From Rugalucina vietnamica (lineage: Eukaryota; Mollusca; Bivalvia; Lucinida; Lucinidae): DNA of 64,000 nt. The position numbers and the translations under genes are program-made. Position 1 is the stretch's first letter. Each line of letters starts with the position of its first letter. The notes beneath the pieces were generated by a model. It saw only the letters and a program-made list of their open reading frames with translations, had not been told where the DNA came from and did no database searches. This document shows positions 33,441 through 44,177 of the stretch, one piece after another. Location: assembly GCA_964017185.1 (NCBI GenBank), contig OZ024874.1:12829957-12893956 (forward strand), written 5' to 3'.

Positions 33441-34380
33441 AATTGACATACTGTTAAAAGATTCGAGTATAAATAAAATGAAACCATCCTCGTTTTTTAC
33501 CTTGCCCGAGACAGCGGGACAGTACAACCACAGACTATCATACCTGTAAGAGAATGGAAATTAAAGTGACTGTGATGTCTAGAGCCACGTCCATGCATGG
33601 CTACTTGAGTGAAATACCGGTTTTATTCAACAATTTCAGTTTCGTTCTAACAGCCTCCTGGCTTATGGAACTGATGCTTGGAAATTCACGCAATAACTGG
33701 CATGTGAATAGACGGTTATGTTTTGTCCAGAATGGTTGCGGTGTCTGTAATTCTAGCATTTTCGTGGTGGAAACATCATTTATTTTACTCTCATCTAAAA
33801 TTGATTAAATGCTTTCTTCTGAGTCTAAATCGTGTGTTTCAATTGTATACATGGGCGCTTTATGTTCAAATTGACAAATTGCATTTGGACTCATCTGCAG
33901 ACACTATAGAAAACATATGGCTCTTCAACTGAAGTCATGCTACCCGAATCGCATCTTGGGATGGTCTTGAGAATGAGTCGTCCAATGTCTCCGACGGAGT
34001 ATATATGTTTGTGTTACATGACTTAGCTTTGTTTGGTTGTAAAATAATATTGATTGATTTTGATGTTATTTATTTATTTAATATTTATTTATTTTGCTTG
34101 AATATATCTAGTGTGGATACAGTTTAGAACGTACTCGCAAGGCTATAATTTTGAGCAAAAATAAATAAAATAAAATAAACAAGAAAATAAGTATATAGAT
34201 CCATAAAAAGGCCTGTTTCTATTGGTCGAATACATTCATTTGTATCAACGGTAAACCTGTGACGTAAGTCTGCTACGATTGTCCGGGATCTATACCCATG
34301 TACACCCAAATTTTATTGCATAAACGTGGATTTAAGAAGGGATGCATATATTTCACGGACATAGTATCGTCATGTATGGT
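33441..34380. other. No gene seen
   Basis: Contains a run of ATTTATTT-like sequence near 34067-34095. The short open frames show no recognisable domain. Confidence 0.4.
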
Positions 34381-34383
34381 TGA

Positions 34384-34700
34384 AGAACGCCTGCAGTGGA
34401 TAAGTCACTCGCCTTGTAAACCAGGGGTCGCAGGTTCGATCACGGGCTTCTCCAAAACCGAAAAAAAAAATCAACCACCTAACCGGTTGAGCCTTCGGGT
34501 GTTCCAGGGACAACGGGACAACAAACAACCTCATAGTACTGGTCTCGCCCAGAGAAAAAAGGCTTGGTCTCAGCTGCATGTAGGTCTTCCGTATATTGTA
34601 AAAAACGACGTAAAGGCGAACACACATAAGCCAAAGTCCCTCGATGTAGGCTTGCGTGGAATTCTTCTTTGTTCGATATATTGCTTTACGTCCTTGTCAA
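34384..34700 (+). mobile_element. tRNA-derived SINE
   Basis: The tRNA-like head has an A-box region (TGCAGTGGATAAGTCAC) and a B box (GCAGGTTCGATCA). A body with GAGCCTTCGGGTGTTCCAGGG follows. The same head appears on the minus strand at 44178-44356. The 140-codon frame across it is not a gene. Confidence 0.7.
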
Positions 34701-35009
34701 CAGCTAACGTCATGACATGACTATTGTTGTTACTCAAAACTTCATCCCCTAGAATATCCATGTTCTGGAGACATTCCGTCGTCGTCGCCCGTCATTTATC
34801 GTCGTTCTTAAAAACGTCTTTTCTATGAACTCAGTGTTTACGAAACTAGCGTAGCCAAAACAGTACCTGTGATCAGGCAGACTCTAGAAGTTTGCTGGGC
34901 ACAGACATATTCACCCGGCCTTCAGCACATTCGATTAGTTTCGTTTGACACTTTTGACAAGTCTAGGCCTACTCACCAATTGCTGCATTATAATTAGTAA
35001 AATGGTTGG

Positions 35010-35168
35010 GGTTGGTTGGTTGATTTGTAGTTAAAACGTCCCATAAACAGATAAGGTCATATGGAGACGGGACCTCGGTTTATAGTCTCATCCGACTAGA
35101 CTATAGAAGTCCGGGATCTAACCTAAGACCCCTGGCGATTGACACAACCACTGCGCCACTGAGGCTTC
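35010..35168 (-). mobile_element. V-domain SINE, minus strand
   Basis: On the minus strand: GCCTCAGTGGCGCAGTGGTTG (A box), a decayed B box (TTAGGTTAGATCCCGG) and a V-domain-like GAGACTATAAACCGAGGTCCC. Closely similar to the copy at 44178-44356. Confidence 0.7.
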
Positions 35169-35192
35169 TTTCAGTAAAATGGATTGAAAATA

Positions 35193-35432
35193 TGAGCCGC
35201 CTCGTGGGAAAACCAACAATGTGGTTTTCGACCAGGTCCGACATAAACCGGCCTGTACAAGCAAAGAAAAGGGCTAGAAGCTTGAAATTTTGGAGTTAAG
35301 TAGAGGAGGAATTGTACTATCCGAGTAGCGAGAACAAAGGCGCTGATCAGCTTCGCGGTTACCGCGAAGCTGATCTGCGCCTTTGTTTTCGCCTATAGAT
35401 GCAGATTGTTGGTTTTCCCATGGGATGGCTCA
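35193..35432. mobile_element. Palindromic MITE, family 1 (copy 5)
   Basis: Near-consensus copy with ends TGAGCCGCCTCGTGGG / CCCATGGGATGGCTCA and a TA on each side. The centre is the perfect hairpin GATCAGCTTCGCGG-TTA-CCGCGAAGCTGATC. Confidence 0.85.
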
Positions 35433-35469
35433 TATATGCACGTGGAAATAATGTCATGCCAACTCAAAA

Positions 35470-35620
35470 TAAATGTGTGAAGCGCGGTGTTCTAGAGAGG
35501 AGCATCGAACTCCGAATCGAGGGGTTCTGGGTGCGAACTCCACTGGTGCCGAGTTGTGTCACTGAGCAAGACACATTTTACTCCCCATGGTGGCTCCGTG
35601 TCGACACGACTGAAAAAAAT
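35470..35620 (+). mobile_element. SINE, second type
   Basis: The segment GAGCATCGAACTCCGAATCGAGG, a decayed B box (GGGTGCGAACTCC) and CACTGAGCAAGACACATTTTAC match the SINEs at 19812-19956 and 56363-56547. Confidence 0.55.
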
Positions 35621-35654
35621 GTTAGTTGGATGTTAAGCCACAGTACAATATATG

Positions 35655-36109
35655 CACCAGTCATTTGTATCTCTCCTCCCCCACCCCCCGTAGGGCCGGG
35701 GATATCGGGAACACAGCGGGGCTAAAATGCCGGGACTTAGCCTCTGATGAGTCTCGGCAGTGCCGGGGATGTGCTGGGGGTTTAACTTCCCGCCAGTTTA
35801 TGCTCACATTAATTCAAATCAGATATTAATTGTATATTTAACATTTAATTACTTTTTTATGGTTGTACATTTACATACAGAAATTAAAAAAAAAAATCAA
35901 GCCCCGCTCTAATATTTTTATTCACTAGAACAACCCACAGCTGTTGTTCCACATTGTTGTCAGCCCCCGGGGAGCCCAGACTTTTAGCAGGGATATTGCC
36001 ACAAATCTGTCCCGGCAGTTCCGGGCTTTTTTTGGGATTTAAAAACTGAAAAACTAAACGCCCGACTATTCCCCGGCCCCAGGGGGGGCATGGATACAAA
36101 TGACTGGTG
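35655..36109. mobile_element. Palindromic MITE (CACCAGTCATTTGTA ends)
   Basis: The left end CACCAGTCATTTGTATC runs into C-runs and GGGCCGGGGA. The right end mirrors it, with TCCCCGGCCCC, a G-run and GATACAAATGACTGGTG. The pieces CCGGGACTTAGCC and TCCCGGCAGTTCCGGGC inside suggest further hairpins. Confidence 0.7.
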
Positions 36110-36212
36110 TATTATGGAACATGAAGCAATTTCATTTAGTCTGATAAACCAAAGCAGCAATTCTCAAACAGAAACGTTATGGTTTTCTGGTGCAACGCAA
36201 AAAATGACAAAC

Positions 36213-36431
36213 TGAGCTGCGTCGTTAGAAAACCAACAAAATATCTGACACAAACGGAGCTGTACAAGTACAGAAGACGGCTAGAGCCTGGAAACTTGGG
36301 ATTGAGAAAGTAGAGGAATTGTACTATCCATGTAGGGAAAACAAAGGAGCTGATCAGCTTCGCAGTTACTGCGAAGCTGATCTGCACCTTTGTTTTCACA
36401 TATACAAAGTGTTGGTTTCAACTATTGCTCA
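36213..36431. mobile_element. Palindromic MITE, family 1 (copy 6)
   Basis: Starts TGAGCTGCGTCGTTAG and ends TATTGCTCA. The central hairpin GATCAGCTTCGCAG-TTA-CTGCGAAGCTGATC is perfect although both ends are eroded. It lies just upstream of the 5'UTR exon of the TRIM-like gene that follows. Confidence 0.75.
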
Positions 36432-36544
36432 CCAAGCTAACGTCGACATGGCGACGTCAGATAGAGCGTACCGTGTAACGTTGCCTAGGAACAAACAAAA
36501 CTGAACGTTTCGGTTCCAGTCGAGTAAAAATGGATGTCTCGTAG
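36432..36544 (+). other. Probable 5'UTR exon of the intact TRIM-like gene
   Basis: Sequence ending ATGGATGTCTCGTAG|GTAAGC, a strong donor at 36545. It contains a tiny upstream frame (Met-Asp-Val-Ser-stop) that closes exactly at the donor. Joined to the acceptor at 36764-36765 it gives a 221-bp 5'UTR intron. The exon's 5' limit is a guess. Confidence 0.5.
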
Positions 36545-36720
36545 GTAAGCATAGGACAATGACATTTTTTTCTGATCGATATTCATGATGAGGTTTCATT
36601 CCGAGTCAGCACTGGAACAAGATGGTGTTATTTGTATGAGGCGTTGCTCTTTCACGAGTGCGTTGCAATGGCAGTAATCTATCGATACATGAGAGCTCGT
36701 ACGGTTACATGCTGAATATT

Positions 36721-36722
<2 letters not shown>

Positions 36723-36763
<41 letters not shown>
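36723..36763 (+). repeat. (CT)n microsatellite forming a polypyrimidine tract
   Basis: About 20 perfect CT units run straight into CAG (36763-36765) and the coding exon, so the microsatellite is the polypyrimidine tract of the 3' splice site. Confidence 0.85.
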
Positions 36764-36765
<2 letters not shown>

Positions 36766-36784
36766 ATACCACTACAATAACAAA

Positions 36785-38515
36785 ATGATGATGTCGTCAG
36801 GAGATGCCGACAGTGTATTGCCAAATGAACAGCCAGAAAATACGATTTCTCCCGTCAGTGGTGGCGACATGAACAAAACCTTGGATCTGATTTCGTCGGC
36901 AGAGGGGTGCGGTTTCGATAAAGCCCACGACAACTCTGAATTGCGCAATATATCTGATTGTCATATAAAGGTGGGAGAAGTTCCTAAAGGCATTGGTGAT
37001 TCAGGAAAAGCTGTGAAAGATACAGTGAGGGTTACCCCTGTGGGACAGTGTAGGTGCGACCAAAGACTACCTATCGCGTTTATCTGCCAGGAGCATGGAG
37101 ATGCATTTTGCTCAAATTGTAAAAGTGGTTCCCACAAAAATTGCAAAACATCCATAATTTCTAAAAATGGAAGAAAAAATTCTAAGGATACCGTGAAATC
37201 AACATACAAGCAAATGGAAGCGATTAGTACACAAGTCGAGCATTTTCTTAATATTCAGCAAGAAAACGTTCGAAAATTCTCGAATATGACAGAAGACTGC
37301 AAGGAACGAATAAGAATAATGCGAGAAAAGCTACACAAGTTTATTGACAAAATAGCTGACGCGTCTTTGTTGGAACTAAGATCTTGCGCTTTAACTCACA
37401 CAAATGACATGGGCAGCGTTTTAGATAGGATTGCAAATATCAAAGAACAGGCTGCAAATGAAAAGAACATTTTAGAAAGCGCAATTTCAAGTGAGGACGC
37501 ACATCAGATGTCAACAGCCGATATGATTGGAGCACACAAATGTAAATTCTTCCAAAGAATGATCTCAGACATTGAAAATGATACAAAACTCCCGGAGATT
37601 TCATTTGAAGAAGACAAAACTATCAGTAACATAGTGGATAAAATAGGCAAGATAGGAATAGTTTCAATTCGTCAAGGGAAGTGCGCTCCTGACGTTATTT
37701 CTATGGATTTGATTGCCGCGTGTCCTATAGAGCACAAGGCTGCGAGGCTGTGTCCAAAAGATGCCGAGAGAATGACAGGTTCCACGTTCATGCCAAATGG
37801 CGACCTACTGATCTGTGACCGTAATGCAACACTAGTGAGATTATTTGACACTTCGTTCACGGAGGTTTCAAAGGTTCGACTCCCTGGAAACCCATGGGAT
37901 GTTACATCGGTAAAGAGCACCACGGCGCTTGTTTCAATGCCATATTTGATGAAACTGCAATTCATAGAGACGAAACCAAGCATGAAAGCAAAGACGAAGA
38001 AATGCATCACGCTAGATAGGAAATGTTTTGGAGTCTCTGTGGTGGATGATAGAATTTTCGTATCCTGTTCCGATGCCCCAGGAAATGGCGAGATTCGTAT
38101 ATTAGACATGGCTGGGAATCTCAAAAAGAGGCTTGGCATATGCGAAGACGGTACATCAGAATTGATTAACCCCCTGTACATGGTGTTTATACGAGGGTCT
38201 AAAACATATATTGCGTCGGAGTATGGGAAAAGAGAAATAGTAAACATGACAAAAACTGGCCAAATACAGTTCAGATACAGTGTTACTGGGGCCAGCCTAC
38301 GCGGTATGATTGTGGATAAGGATGAAAATATCTTTGTTTGTGACGAGAGCAAAAATTGTGTCTATGCCATCACAGATAACGGGACTAATCACCGGACTTT
38401 TCTTGAAATCCCGGCATCAGATGGTGATAGACCGACATCAGTATGTTACAGAGTTAGTGATGGCACGCTCGTCGTAACCTGCTGGAAAACTATACTGGTT
38501 TACAAACTAAAGTAA
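36785..38515 (+). CDS. TRIM-like B-box/coiled-coil/NHL-type protein, intact paralogue
   Basis: A 576-aa protein in one coding exon, just after a 3' splice site. The first 85 residues are acidic and Ser-rich, without zinc ligands. One B-box-like finger follows at residues 89-120 (Cys89, Cys91, Cys101, His104, Cys109, Cys112, His117, Cys120), equivalent to the second box of the paralogue at 12741. Residues of about 130-250 form a coiled coil (YKQMEAISTQVEHFLNIQQE). From about 315 a propeller runs to the C-terminus, with repeated strands such as FMPNGDLLICDRN, GVSVVDDRIFVSCSDA and IVDKDENIFVCDESKNC. There is no RING finger, so E3 activity of its own is not expected; B-box/coiled-coil proteins usually act as oligomeric scaffolds. 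The second ATG (36788) could serve equally well as the start. ATTAAA near 38546 may be the poly(A) signal. Confidence 0.85.
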   Translation: MMMSSGDADSVLPNEQPENTISPVSGGDMNKTLDLISSAEGCGFDKAHDNSELRNISDCHIKVGEVPKGIGDSGKAVKDTVRVTPVGQCRCDQRLPIAFICQEHGDAFCSNCKSGSHKNCKTSIISKNGRKNSKDTVKSTYKQMEAISTQVEHFLNIQQENVRKFSNMTEDCKERIRIMREKLHKFIDKIADASLLELRSCALTHTNDMGSVLDRIANIKEQAANEKNILESAISSEDAHQMSTADMIGAHKCKFFQRMISDIENDTKLPEISFEEDKTISNIVDKIGKIGIVSIRQGKCAPDVISMDLIAACPIEHKAARLCPKDAERMTGSTFMPNGDLLICDRNATLVRLFDTSFTEVSKVRLPGNPWDVTSVKSTTALVSMPYLMKLQFIETKPSMKAKTKKCITLDRKCFGVSVVDDRIFVSCSDAPGNGEIRILDMAGNLKKRLGICEDGTSELINPLYMVFIRGSKTYIASEYGKREIVNMTKTGQIQFRYSVTGASLRGMIVDKDENIFVCDESKNCVYAITDNGTNHRTFLEIPASDGDRPTSVCYRVSDGTLVVTCWKTILVYKLK

Positions 38516-38915
38516 AACTTGTTCAGTAGAGACATATTGCTTTATTAAATCAGCGTTGTATAAAATACAAATCATTAATGGCCATTTCAATGTGAACATT
38601 TTATGTGTAAGATGTTTACTTTAAGACCTATCTCCGAGATTAATCTGTCTCCTTAGTTTCCGACTAAATCCTTAGTCCTTATCAAAACCGTATGTACAGC
38701 CAAAGAAGTTGACAACAAACTGGAAATTTCGAATTTAGGAAGAATTATATTGAAATATACTTCATACATATTCAGCGTCAATGCGACAACAACAATGGTT
38801 CTGATTAGATGTGCATTGTGTTTAATGAAATCAAATATAAAACGTGTTATTTTGTTTTCAAAGCATGCCTTGTGCTCATACATTTTGTGTATTTGGTGGC
38901 CAACAACACCATCAA
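38516..38915. other. 3' flank of the TRIM-like gene; no further gene seen
   Basis: AT-rich sequence containing the probable 3'UTR. No repeat boundary was recognised until the family 2 MITE. Confidence 0.4.
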
Positions 38916-39245
38916 CATGATCAAGAAAACATTTCCGTGAAATGTATACCCCCTTTAACCCCCTATTTATATAGAAAACGGGTGTTTACAGGGCTATACC
39001 TAATTTTCTTATTTTTGATCCAGAAAATTCATTGTGGGTACTCGTTAGAACCGCCTCGGCGAAGCGGTTCTATGCCAAGGCGGTTCTATCGTTAGAACCG
39101 TCTCGGCGAGGCGGTTCTAACGTGTACCCACATTGTATATGTTGAGAGAAAATATGAAAAATATCATTTTTTCCAATTTCCATTGAAATATTCATTTTTA
39201 CAACTTCAAAAATCTCTGTATATTGCACGGGCATGTTTTCCTAAT
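38916..39245. mobile_element. Hairpin MITE, family 2 (copy d), with expanded centre
   Basis: Ends are ATCAAGAAAACATTTCCG and GGGCATGTTTTCCTAATG. The central palindrome is partly triplicated: GTTAGAACCGCCTCGGCGAAG, then GCCAAGGCGGTTCTA, then GTTAGAACCGTCTCGGCGAGG. Confidence 0.75.
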
Positions 39246-39503
39246 GTGTCTACCTTTCACTCTAATGGCCACCTCTCTTTAACTAGTAACTTATGCAACT
39301 TGTAAGAACTGAATGTTTCTTCTGTCACCTCAGGCTTGAACCAATGACATTCAAATTTTCTATGTCACATTTCAATATACAACAAGGGCGAGATAATTAC
39401 TTGGAAGATGATTGTGGCCAATATAAAGTTTCCTGCACTGGTGGAGAGTTGTGCATAAAGATCTTGCCAAGAGTTGTGTATAGTGACATACAGCACATGT
39501 ACA

Positions 39504-39703
39504 TGAGCCATCGCGTGGGAAAACCAACAATCTACATAGGCGAAAATAAAAGGCGCATTTGTTTTCGCTACACGGATAGTACAATTCATCTACTTTCTAA
39601 ATCAAAAATTTACAGCCTCTAACCATCTTATGTGACTGTACTGGCCGGTTTGTGTCGGACCTTGTTGGAACCAAAGTTGTTGGTTTTCTCACGCACATAC
39701 TCA
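39504..39703. mobile_element. Palindromic MITE, family 1 (copy 7)
   Basis: Starts TGAGCCATCGCGTGGG and ends CACGCACATACTCA. The central hairpin is deleted. It lies 57 bp past the stop codon of the HECT-like exon, so it is probably in that gene's 3'UTR. Confidence 0.75.
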
Positions 39704-39759
39704 AATGTAATCTGAAATGATCACAATGTATATACCCATCCAGCTTGCCTCTGTGTTAG

Positions 39760-40850
39760 TCAGGAGTCCACAAAGCTACTGTTAGGTATCTGACTTTCCA
39801 GTAACTCTCTCAGTTCATCTAATGATGTACATGCCGAGGGGAGACAAATCATTGCTTGTTTTGATGTGAATACTGGGTTATCGTCGCTGGACTCGCTCGC
39901 GAACTTCACATACAAATCAGACACACATAGACAGTCAAAACCGCACCACTGATACAACAGTCGCTGCAGTGCTGTCTTTGACAATTTGTACAAGTATTGC
40001 TCGAAAAATCGTTTTACTTTCTTCTCAGTCTCGTTTTGTTCGAGATCGGACGAGAATATGTACGTCAGCCTTTCAGTAATGGCGGTTACGGATGGTGCGA
40101 GCGCTTGATAGACAGCTAGAATGTCTTCCTCACTTATCCCCTCCAATAATAAGGGTCCAGCCATCCGAATACCGTCTTTTAGTTTCAACAGTGACCAGTA
40201 TATCTGACGAATTAGATAACATTTCGCGACATCCGCCATGCTTGAATCAAGTTCCTCTGGGTTTGGGATCTTCCTGCAGCCGTAGCTTCCCAGAATAACT
40301 TTCACACCATGGTCGATTTGCAGTGAAAAGCTTTCAACTCCCATTCGAACTTCATCCATTGCATTTTCCAGAACCTCCTTTTCTGATTCTGACATCAGTC
40401 TGTACAGTGACGTCAGGAGCAATCTGTCTGAACATTTTCCTGTCAAAAGGTACGTGAGGCAAGCAGGCGAGAATTTTATTGGCAAATAATCCCTGAGAAT
40501 GAGTCCGTGGACTAAAACTCGACCGAGAATAACAAACAAATCGTCTGACACACTCGGATCTATAACGGGAATCTGGTCCTTATTTCCGGTAAAATGACGC
40601 CTGAATGCTTCCTCCCAGAACATTACGAGGATGGAACCAGTGTCCACGTCATCATCATGTGACTCAGTGTTGTCGTCAGCAAACTGATGTGGCTGGAAAC
40701 AGAATGTCAACTTGTGTTGTTCTAGAGCAGGGTCTCTTCTATACACTTCCATCATGTCAAGGAATAAGTTTTCTGGCTTGATATGAACTCTTTTCTCTTC
40801 CCTCAGTTGTTTTCGGAGTTCAGACGCCCTTTCGAAAACTCTTATTGCAT
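39760..40850 (-). CDS. HECT-like domain, last exon (no catalytic Cys)
   Basis: This is exon 5 of the five-exon gene that starts at 50212. The acceptor is TCTCTTTCAG|AT, with the exon from 40850 down and the stop at 39760-39762. The preceding exon ends ...GGNPF+G, and the join gives NPFDAIRVFERASELRKQL. This matches the conserved entry to the HECT-like domain of G2E3-related invertebrate and fish proteins. N-lobe features: VDTGSILVMFWEEAF, LGRVLVHGLILRDYLPIKFS and YLLTGK. C-lobe features: LLYQWCGFD and the end of the catalytic strand, PVFTSKQAMICLP. In active HECT ligases this strand reads P-x-A-x-T-C-x(5)-L-P. Here Lys replaces the Cys, and the only cysteine is five residues later. Ubiquitin transfer by the usual mechanism is therefore not expected; a binding or regulatory role is inference. 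Confidence 0.85.
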
Positions 40851-41017
40851 CTGAAAGAGAAAATGAAAACGTAACACATCATAACTGCTACCAATTTGCC
40901 TGCAAATTGCAGTCTAGCCAGCAGGACCGATGAGAAAATCTGTGGATGGTATATGAACAATTTGTCAAACTGAGTACAACAGGGTCCCGATCCTGGCCTC
41001 AAGGTTATAAACCTTTA

Positions 41018-41232
41018 GTCATGCTCAGCTAAGCTGAGACATAAATTTATCCTGCACACAAATGTTAAAATGCCAGCAACAATTGTTGGCATTTATTGGC
41101 ATTTTAACATTTATAAGCAGGATAAATTACTGGCTCAAGTTGATGGTCTAACCACAAAACATCAATGAATTTGGGCTATTTCAGTATTAATGCAGTTTAT
41201 GTTTCAAGCTCAGCTGAGTTGAGCATGAAAAA
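41018..41232. mobile_element. Small palindromic element in the last intron
   Basis: Outer arms CATGCTCAGCTAAGCTGAG and CTCAGCTGAGTTGAGCATG enclose an inner inverted pair, AATTTATCCTGC...ATGTTAAAATGCCA and TGGCATTTTAACAT...GCAGGATAAATT. Confidence 0.6.
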
Positions 41233-41379
41233 CATTTTTATACTGCAAATTGCATCGAATTTTGAAACAAATCGCGTGCTTCGTTCATAAAATTCTTTCT
41301 CATTTGAATACACTTGATGGTTCAAAGTGTCGACGACAGCGTGTGTTCATTGTCGAAATGGAGCCACAAAATAAATATT

Positions 41380-41615
41380 TGAGCCACCTCGTGGGAAAAC
41401 CAACAATGTGGTTTCCGAACAGGTTTGACACAAACCGGCCTGTACAGCTACAGAAGCAGGCTAGAAGCTTGAAATTTTGGAGTTAAGTAGAGGAGGAATA
41501 GTACTATCCGAGAAGCGAAAACAAAGGCGCTGATCAGCTTCGCAGTTACTACGAAGCTGATCTGCGCCTTTGTTTTCGCATATGCAGATTGTTGGTTTTC
41601 CCATGCGGCGGCTCA
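41380..41615. mobile_element. Palindromic MITE, family 1 (copy 8)
   Basis: Near-consensus copy, TGAGCCACCTCGTGGG to CATGCGGCGGCTCA, with TT on both sides. The central hairpin GATCAGCTTCGCAG-TTA-CTACGAAGCTGATC is present. It sits in the last intron of the HECT-like gene. Confidence 0.85.
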
Positions 41616-42185
41616 TTTCTTTCAGTCGATTAGATACACTATGCACGATTCTGCAAGCCCCTGTCTGTGGAGATTTAACATTGAACATGATTATTTTAAA
41701 AGTTCATAGTTTCCTGCAGAAAGTACTTTCACGCTCTAGTGGTCACAGTCGCGTGCTTGATCAAAAATAAAAAGCATTGCAGATGATGAGGAACAAAATT
41801 TGCTTCAAGATAATACTAAGATTATTATACTCAAATCATTCATATGCGCACGCGCAGCAATTTTCGTGAACTTGATCCGGAACGGGTAGATTAATTGTAT
41901 CTACGCAAAAAAGCACAATATCATAGCTGCATTGGTCGATAACGCAAAATCAAATCTTAAAACTACCCCCGGAAACTACCGCTGAAATCAGTGAATTTAT
42001 TTCGTTTCATTTACGAACTGCGATTTCGAACTATACCCATACGGAACGACGGACAAGTGTGCGTATTGTAAGGAAAAACACCACCGCTCGTACGTCATGT
42101 GAAGCGATATTAAGAATTACATGAACATCGTTCCGAATGTCTGATTTTTTACTGCAATGAAAATTAATCTCTGTGTTACACAAAC

Positions 42186-43494
42186 CTGTAACTACTTCTA
42201 TTTTCGGGACAATTCCGTGGTCTTCCTGGATGCCATCCATTCTTTCTGGTACTGGGCTGCTACAGGGCTCTGTCTTGATCACAACGACCGGCTCTGTTAC
42301 GCTCACAGACATTGGCTCTGACCTGGGCATCTTGGCCGGCTCTGTCACGTTCACAGACATTGTCTCTGACCTGGAGCTCGTGGCAGGCTTTGGCATGATG
42401 GTCTTCATGACTGTCTTTGACCTGGTTACCCCAGTCATGGAGAATGGGTGTGTGATTGACGCGGATGCTGGATGTGGCATAGCCGCCCGGACGGGCGCTG
42501 GTTTGAACATCAACACAGGTCCCGACAAAGGCACCAAGATTGGTTGTGAGAGAGACACCGAGACTGACCCCCTCTCCGCCATTTGTTGAGTTCCCCCAGC
42601 TTCAAGTGACCCTAGAAGACTAACAGGAGTAACTTTCAAGCAGAGATTGGTGTATTCCCTTGAGAGTCCATACGCCTTCGATAATGACTTCATTTTGATA
42701 CCAAGATTGTTCTTTCCAATAACAATATTTTCATACCAAATGTTAGAAATCAGAGTTTCTCGTGGAGCTTTTGGTCTCTGAAAGAAGAATGGGCACTTGG
42801 GGTTCAATCTTGACAAATATTTTGACAACGAATCAAACGCGCACAGTGGTGAGGAGGTTCTCAAGATTCTATTTCCTTTATCAGAATCACTCCTTGTACT
42901 GCCCCTCCCATTACCAGCATCCTTTAACTCAATATATCCGTCTTGTTCGTTCACAATAAAATCACTCTTCTTCAATGCCCGTAAATTCTCTCGCCCACGA
43001 TTGCTGAAATACAGCAGAAAATCGACGAACGCTTTATCCTGTAGACCTCTTGGTTTTCCCAACTCAAATGAAGTGTACAGTTTTATAAGATCATCTTTCG
43101 ATAACGGCGTCTTGTGCTGCACCGATTCTTTTCCTTCTTGAGTAACCCTGACTAGCATAGCACTGAATATCTTATTCGCCTCCTTGAACTCTTTCCCATG
43201 CACTACATCAACCCCCTTTTCTTTCTCGAAATGTTTTTGGAGCCCATAGCGTATTGCTATCATTGATTTCTTGCTGTACAGCTCCCTAGTTTTTGACCTG
43301 GCTCCGGTGTAAAACTTCTTCAACGTATCGTTCAGATCCTCATTGTCCCTATCGATGTTTTGTTCCGTACAAAATGAATCGAATATCCTTACTGCACCTC
43401 TCACAACTCTTTTGGTGCTTTCAGAATCTTTCTTTTCTAAAATTTTCAACAATTCCTCTTCCTGAATCGAATCAAATGTTTCCCCAGTCGCCAT
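42186..43494 (-). CDS. Crypton-derived DUF3504 protein; possible alternative first exon of the HECT-like gene
   Basis: It starts at ATG 43494 with an in-frame TAG 12 nt upstream. Residues of about 20-110 form the core-binding part (VRGAVRIFDSFC, LNDTLKKFYTGARSKTRELYSKKSMIAIRYGL, FKEANKIFSAML). The recombinase-like core follows (FVDFLLYFSNRGRENLRALKKSDF, retaining the first Arg; CPFFFQRP). The usual TNHxxR box reads TNLCLKVT near residue 285, so His and Arg are lost and the GH-Tyr end is absent: a catalytically dead tyrosine recombinase. This matches DUF3504 proteins of the KIAA1958, ZMYM2 and QRICH1 group. The tail is Ser/Thr/Pro-rich with repeated (S)EPMSVxVTEP and SUMO-like VIKTEP. The frame can run on to a TGA at 42031 (487 aa). 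However, VVT-G|GTTTGT at 42186/42185 is a possible donor in the same phase as the HECT-like exon at 40850, and that join would give 799 aa. Confidence 0.75.
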
Positions 43495-44177
43495 CTTTGT
43501 CGCTTGCTAGATGGTTTTCCGCTGCACAATTCCGACGCATCGTTACAATCCGGAAACAGTTAGCCGCAGGGAACCAACTTTATCGATCAAGGTTTGTTTA
43601 CACGTCTGACAGGTAGACAGTTAAAAATATCACCCATTAAATAGTGCATTAACTGGGTCAACCCGGTTTTAACTTCTCAAATGCGCCGCGTCATGATGAT
43701 AGTGATATTGAATATCAACGACAAGTAAGTTGAAACTCATCTTTAACAGAACAGTGCGCAGCTTTAGCCTATGTCTGCATCTGCTCATGCTGACACAGCC
43801 GCGACGCGAGCGAAGGTTTAGAGTTCACGCGACCGAATCGGGCATAGCCGTTTTCGATTATTTAATGATTGTAACATGAGCGCAAAGCGGCAAAAATCCA
43901 TTCCCATGCAATCTTCAGTCACAATTCATCATGTATGTAACCTTTCTATTAAATAAGATTTTTTTCTTCGGCTTCACGAAGTGATAAAATGTCAAATCTT
44001 AAACTAAACGTTTTCATACCAAGTTCCCCTTATACTTTTCCTGAATGTTACACATATAAGAAAATGAAACATTTCCTTGTACACTTACTACAATTATAAC
44101 TTATGATAGGAAACTAAAATTCCGTACGGTACACTATAAATCGCAACCTAAAAGAATCGAAAACATGGCGGAGGTTG
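43495..44177. promoter_or_regulatory. Upstream region of the DUF3504 gene
   Basis: Intronic to the larger gene but upstream of ATG 43494, so it should hold the promoter if the DUF3504 gene is transcribed on its own. It is locally GC-richer around 43530-43680 and 43795-43860. I could not identify a TATA box or initiator with confidence. Confidence 0.3.

Noticed and set aside
34298-34720. 140-codon plus-strand frame
   Set aside because: It lies over a tRNA-derived SINE and shows no conserved protein.
37672-38352. 226-codon minus-strand frame opposite the TRIM-like propeller
   Set aside because: Shadow of a well-supported coding exon on the plus strand; no domain recognisable.
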